A stretch of DNA of 64,000 nt from Flagellimonas zhangzhouensis (GTDB taxonomy: Bacteria; Bacteroidota; Bacteroidia; Flavobacteriales; Flavobacteriaceae), in assembly GCF_900102925.1 (NCBI RefSeq), contig NZ_FNKI01000003.1:165452-229451 (forward strand), given 5' to 3'. Of the stretch, positions 7,629-15,690 are shown in pieces. The translations under genes and the position numbers were made by a program. The notes under the pieces were generated by a model. That model was not told the origin of the DNA, searched no databases, and saw only the letters and a list, made by a program, of their open reading frames with translations. Position 1 is the first letter of the stretch. Every line of letters starts with the position of its first letter.

Positions 7629-9056
7629 ATGAAAAAAATTCTCCCATTGGGTGCCCTTTTGTTATTTGGTGCATCTACTTTGGTAGCTCAAAAAAAAGAA
7701 GCCGATGTAATCAAGGCTTTGGATGCCAAAACCGAAAAATATGGCGAAATCGCCCATGAAATTTGGAACTTGGCAGAAATGGGATACCTAGAAGAAAAAA
7801 GTTCTGCTTTATTACAAGAAACTTTGGCTGACGCTGGTTTTACCATTAAAACGGGTATTGCAGGAATTCCAACCGCTTTTATGGCCGAATACGGTTCTGG
7901 ATATCCAGTAATTGGTATTTTGGGGGAATATGATGCCCTTCCAGGTCTTTCGCAGCAAGCCGTTCCAGAAAAGCAATCTGCTGGAGGTGCCGCAGGTCAT
8001 GCTTGTGGTCACCATTTGTTTGGTACTGCCTCAACTGCTGCTGCTATTTCCGTAAAAGAGTGGTTGGCCAATAACAAAATTGAAGGTACTATCCGTTTTT
8101 ATGGTTGTCCAGCCGAAGAAGGTGGTTCTGGAAAAGTATATATGGTTCGCGAAGGTGTTTTTGACGATGTAGATGTTGCCCTTCACTGGCATGCTGGTTC
8201 TGCCAATGCTGCAAGTGCTGGAGCCGCTTTGGCCAATAAATCTGCAAAATTTAGATTTCACGGGGTTTCTGCCCATGCTGCCGCTGCTCCTCAAATGGGA
8301 CGTTCTGCCCTTGATGGTGTAGAAGCCATGAACGCCATGGTAAATATGATGAGAGAACACGTACCAGAAGATGCAAGAATCCACTACGTAATTACCAATG
8401 GTGGTAAAGCACCGAACGTGGTTCCTGATTTTGCTGAAGTGTACTATTACGCAAGACACAATTCAAGAGATGTGGTTACGGACATGTTTGACAGGATGGT
8501 AAAAGCTGCAGAAGGTGCTGCCATGGGTACAGGCACCACTATGGACTATGAAATGATCGGTGGAACCCACGAACTTCTGCCGAACCTGACCATTCAGCGC
8601 ATAATGCATGAAAACTTGACCAAAGTAGGTGGGATAAAATACACTGCTGAAGAAAAAGCATTCGCAGAAAAAATTTCCAAGACCCTGGGTAGGGAAACAT
8701 TGGACATTGCAACGGCTGAAAACGTGCAACCTTTTAAAGAAGAAGCCCAAGCGTTTGGTTCAACCGACGTAGGTGATGTAAGCTTTACTGTGCCAACCGC
8801 TGGTTTAGGAACTGCAACTTGGGTTCCAGGAACGCCTGCCCATAGCTGGCAAGCTGTTGCTGCTGGAGGGATGAGCATCGGTACAAAAGGGATGATGGTC
8901 GCTGCAAAAACATTGACTTTGACCGCTATGGATATTTTCAAAAATCCAAAAGTGGTTGAAGCCGCCAAGGCTGAGCTGATTGAAAGACGCGGCAAGGACT
9001 TTAAATATGTTCCTATGCTTGGAAACAGACCACCAGCATTGGATTACAGAAAATAA
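7629..9056 (+). CDS. Secreted M20-family amidohydrolase (M20D / AbgB-like)
   Basis: 475 residues. The signal peptide MKKILPLGALLLFGASTLVA indicates export. Metal-site motifs of M20D amidohydrolases are present: GEYDALPGL, GHACGHH (Cys126, His128), Glu163-Glu164 in CPAEEGGSG and HWHAG (His186, His188). A dimerisation domain follows (about 205-330, FHGVSAHAAAAPQMGRSALDG), then the second half of the catalytic domain. Relatives hydrolyse N-acyl amino acids or p-aminobenzoyl-glutamate; the substrate here is unknown. It stands alone and is divergent from ndh. A possible -7 box with one mismatch (TATCTTTA) is at 7594-7601. Confidence 0.9.
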   Translation: MKKILPLGALLLFGASTLVAQKKEADVIKALDAKTEKYGEIAHEIWNLAEMGYLEEKSSALLQETLADAGFTIKTGIAGIPTAFMAEYGSGYPVIGILGEYDALPGLSQQAVPEKQSAGGAAGHACGHHLFGTASTAAAISVKEWLANNKIEGTIRFYGCPAEEGGSGKVYMVREGVFDDVDVALHWHAGSANAASAGAALANKSAKFRFHGVSAHAAAAPQMGRSALDGVEAMNAMVNMMREHVPEDARIHYVITNGGKAPNVVPDFAEVYYYARHNSRDVVTDMFDRMVKAAEGAAMGTGTTMDYEMIGGTHELLPNLTIQRIMHENLTKVGGIKYTAEEKAFAEKISKTLGRETLDIATAENVQPFKEEAQAFGSTDVGDVSFTVPTAGLGTATWVPGTPAHSWQAVAAGGMSIGTKGMMVAAKTLTLTAMDIFKNPKVVEAAKAELIERRGKDFKYVPMLGNRPPALDYRK

Positions 9057-9088
9057 AAGACTTGGTTTTGTAACAAACAAGGCTTTAT
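9056..9088 (+). terminator. Weak hairpin after the M20 amidohydrolase gene
   Basis: An imperfect inverted repeat (AAAGACTTGG to AACAAGGCTTTA) follows the stop codon at 9056. There is only a short T run after it, so it is a weak terminator candidate. Confidence 0.3.
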
Positions 9089-9129
9089 TCATACTTATCA
9101 ATAAATAAAGCAACCCTTACCAACCTTTA

Positions 9130-9624
9130 GTGAACAAAGAACTGGAACATCGTTTTGTGACGGAACTTGAGGACAATCAGAACATTGTCCACAAGGTGTG
9201 CAGCCTGTACACCAACGACAAGGATTCCCATAACGACCTGTTCCAAGAAATCACGATACAACTTTGGAAAGCATACCCAAAGTTTCGGGGCGATGCCAAA
9301 TTTAGCACTTGGATGTACCGCGTAGCGCTGAACACGGCGATTACATTGTACAGAAAATCCAAGAAAAGAGTCAAGACCCAAGATTTTGACTCCGTAGTAC
9401 ACAGAATCAAGGCCAATGATTACGATGATACGGAAGAACGGCAATTGAAATTGATGTACGACGCGATAAAACAGTTGGGCGATATTGACAAAGCATTGGT
9501 ATTCCTTTATCTGGAAGACAAAGATTATTCTGAGATAGCCGAAACTTTGGGGATTTCCGAAGTAAACGCAAGGGTTAAGTTGAGCAGGGTAAAAACAAAA
9601 TTAAAAACCATCTTAAACCCTTAA
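9130..9624 (+). CDS. RNA polymerase sigma factor, ECF type
   Basis: 164 residues with a GTG start; no upstream ATG is in frame and the next internal Met is too late. Region 2 (about 18-90) contains DLFQEITIQLWKAYPKFRG and STWMYRVALNTAI, and region 4 (about 105-160) ends in an HTH (DYSEIAETLGISEVNARVKLSRVK). This is the layout of extracytoplasmic-function sigma factors, which redirect RNA polymerase in response to an envelope or stress signal. The next gene starts four bases after the stop and encodes a four-helix membrane protein, so that protein is the likely partner. The regulon is unknown. Confidence 0.9.
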   Translation: MNKELEHRFVTELEDNQNIVHKVCSLYTNDKDSHNDLFQEITIQLWKAYPKFRGDAKFSTWMYRVALNTAITLYRKSKKRVKTQDFDSVVHRIKANDYDDTEERQLKLMYDAIKQLGDIDKALVFLYLEDKDYSEIAETLGISEVNARVKLSRVKTKLKTILNP

Positions 9625-9628
9625 TGGT

Positions 9629-10270
9629 ATGGATGAATTGGAGCTCTTAAAAAAGGACTGGCAAAAACGGGAAGCACATCTTCCTAAATTGTCCTACGAC
9701 CAAATATATAAGATGATTTGGAAGAAATCCTCCTCGATCATCAAATGGATATTCTACATCAGTATCCTTGAATTTGTGTTTTGGGCAGGTATAAATATTG
9801 GATTCAACAGTCCAGAAACCATGGCGGAGCTCAAGGCCATGCATATCCATAAAGTGATCATGGTGTTGAACATTATCAACTACATCATCATCCTATATTT
9901 TATCTATAAGTTTTACAAAAATTACAAGAAAATTTCCTTTACTGACTCGTCCAAAAAACTGATGAAGACCATTTTGGATGTAAAAAGAACCGTTACCCAA
10001 TACGTTTGGTTCAATCTTATCATCTTCACCACCTTTTTGATCATTAACATGTATGGCGTTTTGATCTACGGCGAAGAAGGCAAAAAAATTATTGAAGCTG
10101 CATCTCAAGATGGTGATGCCTTTGTGTTTTGGGCCATGGTCATCGGAATATCCATAGTATTTACAGCCGCCATCCTCTTCTTGATCTGGCTGTTCTACAA
10201 ACTACTTTACGGAATTCTACTAAAAAGACTTCGGGAAAACTATAATGAACTTAAAAAATTGGAAGTTTAA
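9629..10270 (+). CDS. Four-helix membrane protein cotranscribed with the sigma factor
   Basis: 213 residues. A charged cytoplasmic N-terminal part (MDELELLKKDWQKREAHLPK) precedes four predicted helices near residues 34-56, 70-90, 125-147 and 166-195, with a basic C-terminal tail. The first 30 residues (ELLKKDWQK-E---P-LSYDQIY-MI) are typical of flavobacterial proteins encoded behind ECF sigma genes. Databases often label them wrongly as beta-carotene monooxygenase (recollection). A role as membrane anti-sigma factor is inferred from position alone; no ZAS or FecR motif is present. The end overlaps the convergent plsC gene by four bases. Confidence 0.75.
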   Translation: MDELELLKKDWQKREAHLPKLSYDQIYKMIWKKSSSIIKWIFYISILEFVFWAGINIGFNSPETMAELKAMHIHKVIMVLNIINYIIILYFIYKFYKNYKKISFTDSSKKLMKTILDVKRTVTQYVWFNLIIFTTFLIINMYGVLIYGEEGKKIIEAASQDGDAFVFWAMVIGISIVFTAAILFLIWLFYKLLYGILLKRLRENYNELKKLEV

Positions 10271-11079
10271 TCGCCTTTGTAGCTATATCTTCTTTTTTGG
10301 TTCTCTTCTTCGTAAGCCATCAAATCTGCTTTGGATATCACTTTTAGGAAAGATGGATGTTGCTCAATGGCATATTCCAATTTTTCCAAAATCGCATCGA
10401 TGGATTCGTTATCGTAATCAATTTCCAAAGGGGTTTTAATCTGCATGGATTGAAGAATACCCTTCTTTTTTACTCGTAATCCCTTTTTGTCGAATGAACG
10501 ACGAAAGCCATCTATTACAACAGGAACCACAACAGGTTTATATTTTTTAATAATGTGTGCCGTTCCTTTTCGCAAAGGTTTCCATGGTGTAGTGGTACCT
10601 TGTGGAAAGGTAATTACCCAACCATCGTTAAGGGCTCTCCCAATATTGGAAATATCACTGAATTTTACTTGTCGATTTACATCTTGACCACCTGCTCTCC
10701 ATGTCCTTTCAATACTGATGGAACCTGCATAGGCCAAAATTTTGGTCAACAAACTCTTTTTCATGGTTTCCTTGGCCGCCACATAATAAATATTCAATTT
10801 CGGATTCCAGAGATAGCCCAAATTTTTAATGTTGTCATCCCTGCCTTTTAAGCTGGCATTGAATACGTGGAACATGGCCACAACATCAGCAAAATAGGTT
10901 TGGTGATTGCTCACAAAGAGTACATTGGTATCGGGCAAATCACGAATAATTTGCGATCCTTCAATCTCCAGAGTATTAAAACCCTTATACCGCTGGTGCG
11001 TCATCATACCTGCGATACGAATCAACCATCGTTTTAAAAATAAAATATGTCCAAAAGGATTTTTCTTGAACAGACCCAT
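10267..11079 (-). CDS. plsC: 1-acyl-sn-glycerol-3-phosphate acyltransferase (PlsC-like)
   Basis: 270 residues from ATG 11079. An acceptor motif NHQTYFAD and a phosphate-binding motif FPQGTTTPW are separated as in PlsC acyltransferases, which make phosphatidic acid from lysophosphatidic acid at the inner face of the membrane. The catalytic motif is HX5D, one residue longer than the usual HX4D, and FPQGT replaces FPEGT, so this is a divergent branch. The longer form would begin at TTG 11103, but that codon overlaps a promoter box (11101-11108), so the ATG is preferred. It may acylate another lipid acceptor, such as an ornithine or glycine lipid. Confidence 0.85.
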   Translation of the reverse strand: MGLFKKNPFGHILFLKRWLIRIAGMMTHQRYKGFNTLEIEGSQIIRDLPDTNVLFVSNHQTYFADVVAMFHVFNASLKGRDDNIKNLGYLWNPKLNIYYVAAKETMKKSLLTKILAYAGSISIERTWRAGGQDVNRQVKFSDISNIGRALNDGWVITFPQGTTTPWKPLRKGTAHIIKKYKPVVVPVVIDGFRRSFDKKGLRVKKKGILQSMQIKTPLEIDYDNESIDAILEKLEYAIEQHPSFLKVISKADLMAYEEENQKRRYSYKGD

Positions 11080-11100
11080 GAATTGGCTTGTTTGATACTG

Positions 11101-11108
11101 CAAATTTA
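11101..11108 (-). promoter_or_regulatory. -7 box of the plsC-like gene
   Basis: TAAATTTG on the minus strand fits TANNTTTG exactly. It lies 21 bases before ATG 11079, in the short gap after the NUDIX stop at 11120, and overlaps the alternative TTG start. Confidence 0.5.
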
Positions 11109-11119
11109 CAAAAACACCG

Positions 11120-11761
11120 TTAAAGCACTTGCCGCAAAAGCTCTTTGATTTCGCTCAACATCATTGCCGTGGCGCCCCAAACGGTATAACCATTTAATCT
11201 ATAAGCAGGTACATCTATATTTTTCGCGTAGGAAGTGGTCAAATTTTCCTCGATATGGTTCGAATCGTCCAAAAAATCGCTCAAAAATACCTCTACCAAC
11301 TGTTCCACTTCACTTTCCTGAAGTACAAATGGTTGTGGTGAGGGATAAATTCCGATATAAGGCTGCACTAAAAAATTACTGGGCGGAATATACACTTCGC
11401 TCAATTCTTTAATTACCTCAACTCCTGAAGGGGGCACCCCAACTTCCTCATGGGTTTCCCGTAAAGCAGTTTCCAATAGGGTTTTGTCAATCCGCTCTTC
11501 CTTACCGCCAGGAAATCCAATTTGGTTCGAATGCACCCCTGGATAGGTCTTGCGTAAAATCAACAATAACTTGGTTTGCAATTCTTCATCAGGAAAAAAC
11601 AAGGCCATTACTCCTGCACGTCTGGGGTTGGCATCTCGAACTTTATTTCGCTTCAACCACTCAATTCGCAGTTGAGGAGACATTTTATAATGCGAATCCT
11701 CTCCGGGAAGAGGGAGATTTTTTAATTTTAGAGCAAGTTGACAAAATTCATTAAAATCCAT
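11120..11761 (-). CDS. NUDIX hydrolase, CoA pyrophosphatase type
   Basis: 213 residues from ATG 11761 (MDFNEFCQ). The CoA-specific signature LLLILRKTYPGVHSNQ leads into GFPGGKE, followed by the NUDIX core LLETALRETHEEVGV with the metal-binding REXXEE. Family members cleave CoA or acyl-CoA to 3'-phosphoadenosine diphosphate and 4'-phosphopantetheine. An upstream start at 11848 is possible but would add 29 residues of no family likeness. The chosen ATG overlaps the divergent cyclophilin ATG at a single CATG. Confidence 0.86.
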   Translation of the reverse strand: MDFNEFCQLALKLKNLPLPGEDSHYKMSPQLRIEWLKRNKVRDANPRRAGVMALFFPDEELQTKLLLILRKTYPGVHSNQIGFPGGKEERIDKTLLETALRETHEEVGVPPSGVEVIKELSEVYIPPSNFLVQPYIGIYPSPQPFVLQESEVEQLVEVFLSDFLDDSNHIEENLTTSYAKNIDVPAYRLNGYTVWGATAMMLSEIKELLRQVL

Positions 11762-12488
11762 GCTGTTGAAACAATCGGCTTTTATCTCAAGTTTATTTCT
11801 ATTTCTAATTATCTCCTGCGGAGAATCTCCTAAAAAAAGTACAGACAAAGTTCAGGAAAATATTGCAAAAACAGATACTGTTGCCGAGAGTGTAGTTGAT
11901 ACCACCTCAATTGAAAAGGAAGTTGAAGAAGAGGAACCCTTTGAGTTGACGGAAGAAAATGCCATTGATTTCTTTTTTGATTATGCCAAAACGCTTAAAG
12001 CAAACAAAGTAAAACTCACGACCACCCTCGGAAGTTTTACCATTGAACTTTATGACAATGTACCTTATCATAAAGCTAATTTTATCTATTTGGCACGTCA
12101 GAAATATTTTGACAGCACTCAATTTCATAGGGTTGTGAAAGATTTCATTATTCAAGGTGGTAACTCCGATGATAAGCGAACCGCACAAAAACGTTCTAAA
12201 ATAGGGCGTTATTTATTGCCGCCAGATACTCGAAAAGGCCATAAACACCATCGAGGCACCATTTCTATGCCCAGTAGTGAAAGGGATAATCCGCATAAAC
12301 TCGCCTCTCCTTATGAATTCTTTATTGTGGTGACCAAACCTGGCAGCTATCACTTGGATGGTTCGTATACCCCTTTTGGTCGTGTGATCGAAGGAATGGA
12401 CATTGTGGATAAAATCAACAACGTACCAGTGGGGGATGGAGATTGGCCGTGGCAAAGTGTTTATATTCTTACCGCTGAAGTGCTATAG
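11760..12488 (+). CDS. Lipoprotein cyclophilin-type peptidyl-prolyl isomerase
   Basis: 242 residues. A lipoprotein signal (SSLFLFLIISC, lipid Cys20) is followed by an acidic linker (about 25-75) and a cyclophilin domain (about 84-240) with FIYLARQKYFDSTQFHRVVKDFIIQGG and SSYEFFIV-like and PFGRVIEGMDIVDKI segments. The catalytic Arg sits in FHRV. Cyclophilins speed cis-trans prolyl isomerisation; the anchor places this one in the periplasm or outer membrane as a folding helper. The signal peptide requires the ATG at 11760, which is why the start overlap with the NUDIX gene is believed. Confidence 0.9.
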   Translation: MLLKQSAFISSLFLFLIISCGESPKKSTDKVQENIAKTDTVAESVVDTTSIEKEVEEEEPFELTEENAIDFFFDYAKTLKANKVKLTTTLGSFTIELYDNVPYHKANFIYLARQKYFDSTQFHRVVKDFIIQGGNSDDKRTAQKRSKIGRYLLPPDTRKGHKHHRGTISMPSSERDNPHKLASPYEFFIVVTKPGSYHLDGSYTPFGRVIEGMDIVDKINNVPVGDGDWPWQSVYILTAEVL

Positions 12489-12517
12489 GTAAACTAAAAA
12501 AATATAAATTAGTTTAC
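12489..12517. repeat. Inverted repeat between cyclophilin and dienelactone hydrolase genes
   Basis: GTAAACTAA at 12489-12497 and TTAGTTTAC at 12509-12517 form a perfect nine-base inverted repeat around an A/T-rich 11-base spacer. It starts right after the cyclophilin stop and ends 22 bases before the ATG at 12540. Lacking a T tract, it could be an operator or a weak terminator. Confidence 0.55.
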
Positions 12518-12539
12518 ACGATTTAACAACTCACTCGAC

Positions 12540-13265
12540 ATGATTAAAACTCAAGATTTCATCTATGAAGGCGATGGAAAAACCTACCAAGGGGTACTCG
12601 CTTTTGATGACAGCCACACAGAGAAACGGCCAGCCGTTATGGTGTCCCACACTTGGTCGGGACAATCACAATTTGAAACCGACAAAGCCATAGCATTGGC
12701 AGAACAAGGCTACTTGGCCCTAGCCATTGATGTATATGGAAAAGGGAAAAGAGCCAAAGATGCCACGGAAGCCGAAGAACTTATGATGGAATTGCAAAAT
12801 GACCGTCAAGAATTGCTCAACCGTCTCCTCCTATCCTTGAACGCCATTAAAAAACATGAGCTTGCCGATGCTGCCAAAATCGGAATTATTGGCTTTTGTT
12901 TTGGTGGAAAATGCGCATTGGATCTAGCACGCTCGGGAGTAGCCATTAAAGCTTCCGTATGTTTCCACGGTATTTTTGACCCACCTGGATTGGAGCAAGA
13001 GGAAGAAGTGGATATAAAAGCCAAAATTTTGGTACTCCATGGTTGGGAAGACCCTTTTGCTTTTCCAAAAGACATAGCAGCATTAGGTTATGAGTTAACC
13101 GAACGAAATGCCATTTGGGAAATTGATGTTTTTGGACACACGGGCCACGCCTTTACCAATCCGAATGCCAATGCACCAGACGATGGTATGATGTACAATC
13201 CATTGGCCACCGACCGTTCATGGCTTAGAATGTCAAACTTTTTTGAAGAGGTTTTTGCCGATTAA
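12540..13265 (+). CDS. Dienelactone hydrolase family protein
   Basis: 241 residues with the alpha/beta-hydrolase fold of dienelactone hydrolases. The nucleophile is Cys120 in GFCFGGKC, with Asp171 in HGWEDPF and His203 in HTGHAF completing the triad. No signal peptide, so it is cytoplasmic. Classical members open the dienelactone ring in chlorocatechol degradation, but no such genes are nearby and most homologues have general esterase activity or unknown substrates. Its last 33 bases overlap the convergent DoxX-like gene. Confidence 0.9.
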   Translation: MIKTQDFIYEGDGKTYQGVLAFDDSHTEKRPAVMVSHTWSGQSQFETDKAIALAEQGYLALAIDVYGKGKRAKDATEAEELMMELQNDRQELLNRLLLSLNAIKKHELADAAKIGIIGFCFGGKCALDLARSGVAIKASVCFHGIFDPPGLEQEEEVDIKAKILVLHGWEDPFAFPKDIAALGYELTERNAIWEIDVFGHTGHAFTNPNANAPDDGMMYNPLATDRSWLRMSNFFEEVFAD

Positions 13266-13724
13266 CACTCGCAACGGCAGACTTTCCTTTTCGTCACTTG
13301 ACGTTTCAAAAGCATCTTCTGTCACCCTTTTTCTTTCATAAATAGAAACAAGGGCAGCTATGATTATGAGATTTTTGAAGATGTACTGACCTACCAAGCT
13401 CAGGCCAAATGCCACTTGTGTAAATACTTGATCTGGAAAGAAAAATAAGGGTGTGAAGGTCAACACCATATGAACCAGAGCAGCCATGATTGCATATCTT
13501 CGAAACAGGCCCAAAACCAAGAGAATCCCAAGACCGACTTCCCAAACCGCCAATAAAAATAAGGCCACATCATCGGCCATAAAGCCAAATGTAAGTTGAT
13601 GTATGGTGTTTTTGGCCAAATCTTCGGCTGGACTTAAGTGTGGAATAAATTTTAAGGCCCCAAACCATAGGTAAACAAGACCTATAGCTATGGAAATCAG
13701 TTGGTTTTTGAGGTTTTGTTTCAT
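13233..13724 (-). CDS. DoxX-like membrane protein
   Basis: 163 residues with four predicted helices (about 9-26, 52-72, 78-98, 104-124) and a charged cytoplasmic tail. The first helix has the Y-WFGALKFIPHLSPAE pattern of DoxX/DoxD-like proteins, followed by LGILLVLGLFRR. These proteins act in the inner membrane in thiol, quinone or respiratory redox reactions, but the role of this one is not known. It starts 12 bases after the outer-membrane protein gene at 13737, forming a likely operon. The 3' end overlaps the dienelactone hydrolase gene. Confidence 0.75.
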   Translation of the reverse strand: MKQNLKNQLISIAIGLVYLWFGALKFIPHLSPAEDLAKNTIHQLTFGFMADDVALFLLAVWEVGLGILLVLGLFRRYAIMAALVHMVLTFTPLFFFPDQVFTQVAFGLSLVGQYIFKNLIIIAALVSIYERKRVTEDAFETSSDEKESLPLRVLIGKNLFKKV

Positions 13725-13736
13725 TGTATACGCGTT

Positions 13737-14882
13737 TTAACTTTTGAACTCGTTCATTAATTCTGGATCTACCTTTACTTTTTTATTCGAAAAGCGATAG
13801 GAAACCCCCACATTGATCAAATAATCTGCAAAGGCTGCATCACCATTTCTAGGATTACCAGTCAATTCTTCAGTTTGTTTGTCGGTAACACTTTGCGGAC
13901 GTTCTCTTCGAACGGCAAAAGGCACATTCACATTCAAACTGAAATTATCTTTCATAAATGCTATCCCTGGATCAATGGACACCACATTTCCTGGTCTTCG
14001 GAACCCTTCATTACCCCCAATCAAATCTTTCACAGGCACACCTTCATAGCGAGCTCCCAAGGATGTAGAAATGGTATTGGACAACATTAAACTTGCACCT
14101 GCTCTTACCGAAAATTGGTCTGGCACGGCCATTATGGCTTCATTTTGTAGAATCGGACTCAAGGTTTCACGGAATGTGCGGGTTCCGTTAGTTTCTCTTG
14201 GGTTGATCAAGTAAAAACCGCCTCCGTAAGCGAAAAGTTTTTCAGCAATCTTTTGATAAAACTGAAAATCGACAGTGACACCAAAACCACCATCCCCAGG
14301 TTGAATACTTTGATCTACGGGACGTACTTGTGGACTTCCTTCTGGTCCTACGTTGTAAAAAATATCAGAAGCATTATAGTTTCCAGTGGGTAATTTAAAA
14401 CCCAATCCTACCGCAATATTTCCGTTTTGATTTTTTTCAAGATCCAATAACCAGTAGCCCACTCCTACTCGGATATCGGCCAAACCTCTGGAAAAGGTTA
14501 TATTACGTTCATCTCTTCCGTGTTCGTATAAAGATGAACGGGTATTGATCACTGTCGGAATGGTAATGCTGGTATAAAACCTATCCGTGATTCCATAGGT
14601 TAAAAAGAAATCCCATGAATGTGAATGATTGATTACTTCTGAACCATTGGCTACGCGATCTGGTTCTTCCTCTGTTCCCCTAAAATGACGGAACGATTTA
14701 AAATAGCGGTAATTGGTTCCTATTTGAATGTCGCCTGGACCCAACAAATTGTTTTCCAACGTATTCCCCACACATGAAGAGAAATGACGGATAGCCACAC
14801 AGCCCTGTGCCTTAGCTGAGTGGAGGCCTAAAAATGAGGCAATAATGCATAGTGTAATAATTAGTGTTTTTGTTTTTTTCAT
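13737..14882 (-). CDS. Outer-membrane barrel protein upstream of doxX-like gene
   Basis: 381 residues from ATG 14882. Signal peptide MKKTKTLIITLCIIASFLGLHSAKA, then a mature start GCVAIRHFSSCVG containing two Cys. The rest is a series of antiparallel strands (IQIGTNYRYFKSFRHF, TYGITDRFYTSITIP, FNVNVPFAVRR-like segments) typical of a transporter-like outer-membrane barrel. The longer reading frame would need a TTG at 14909. It is cotranscribed with a DoxX-like gene, suggesting that the two work together across the envelope. I know no specific function; the two N-terminal Cys might form a disulfide or bind a metal. Confidence 0.78.
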   Translation of the reverse strand: MKKTKTLIITLCIIASFLGLHSAKAQGCVAIRHFSSCVGNTLENNLLGPGDIQIGTNYRYFKSFRHFRGTEEEPDRVANGSEVINHSHSWDFFLTYGITDRFYTSITIPTVINTRSSLYEHGRDERNITFSRGLADIRVGVGYWLLDLEKNQNGNIAVGLGFKLPTGNYNASDIFYNVGPEGSPQVRPVDQSIQPGDGGFGVTVDFQFYQKIAEKLFAYGGGFYLINPRETNGTRTFRETLSPILQNEAIMAVPDQFSVRAGASLMLSNTISTSLGARYEGVPVKDLIGGNEGFRRPGNVVSIDPGIAFMKDNFSLNVNVPFAVRRERPQSVTDKQTEELTGNPRNGDAAFADYLINVGVSYRFSNKKVKVDPELMNEFKS

Positions 14883-15076
14883 TCGGCTTAGTTGATTGAT
14901 TTGTGCCAAAACCCTGATTAAAAGGGCATTTGCAAAATTGTTTTGTTTTGTTCAAAGCCAAAATAGACCTATCCAAGCCTGAGAAAAGCTAATGGAAGTG
15001 TAAAAAACATTAAGAAAGGGTTAAGGGCCTTAATCAAGCATTAACCATAGGTGATAAAAGCATAATGATAGGGATG

Positions 15077-15688
15077 TTAATCCTTGGAACTATAAATATT
15101 GGGCAAGCGTACATCAAACTTTACCGCAACCAACCTTAGGGCAATCACCACCAAAATTGCGGCGATATAGGCATAGGTTTCCTTTATGGGTAATTGAATT
15201 AGCAAAAAGTAACTGGCACCACCTAAAATGCAGGCGGTAGCATAAATTTCCTTTCTAAAAATAACAGGGATTTCATTGCAGAGAATATCACGAATCACTC
15301 CACCAAAACAGGCCGTCATGGTACCCAAAAATATACACATAATGGGCAAAAGTTCTGCTGCCAAACCTTTTTCCACTCCTACCATGGTGTATAATCCAAT
15401 CCCGATGGTGTCAAACAAAAACAACGATTTTCGAAGGTATTTGAGCTTGTTCACAAAGATGATGGCAAAAACCACCGAAATAAAAATAGTAATTACATAG
15501 GTTAGGTCTTGCATCCAACCCACTGGAGTATTTCCGATGAGCAAATCCCGTAAGGTTCCTCCACCAATGGCTGTCACAAATGCAATGATGAGAACGCCAA
15601 AAAGGTCCAACCGTTTTTCCATGGCGACCAAAACCCCAGAAATGGCAAAGGCCACAGTTCCCAATATATCTATAGTTTGATATAGCAT
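15077..15688 (-). CDS. TRIC-type channel family protein (UPF0126)
   Basis: 203 residues with seven predicted helices made of two related halves, each with the glycine-rich signature: TAIGGGTLRDLLIGNTP in the first half and TACFGGVIRDILCNEIP in the second. This double motif marks UPF0126 proteins, now placed with trimeric intracellular cation (TRIC) channels. It probably forms a homotrimeric K+ or Na+ conducting channel in the cytoplasmic membrane, and some members have been linked to glycine uptake. It starts two bases after the RDD gene stop, so the two form an operon. Confidence 0.88.
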   Translation of the reverse strand: MLYQTIDILGTVAFAISGVLVAMEKRLDLFGVLIIAFVTAIGGGTLRDLLIGNTPVGWMQDLTYVITIFISVVFAIIFVNKLKYLRKSLFLFDTIGIGLYTMVGVEKGLAAELLPIMCIFLGTMTACFGGVIRDILCNEIPVIFRKEIYATACILGGASYFLLIQLPIKETYAYIAAILVVIALRLVAVKFDVRLPNIYSSKD

Positions 15689-15690
15689 CC

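Noticed and set aside
9629..10270. Beta-carotene monooxygenase
   Set aside because: This label is common for such proteins in databases, but the four-helix protein has none of the His-iron propeller features of carotenoid oxygenases.
15019..15046. Palindromic stretch (TTAAGGGCCTTAA within GGTTAA...TTAACC) behind the TRIC gene
   Set aside because: Arms are short and no T tract follows on either strand, so neither a terminator nor an operator can be supported.
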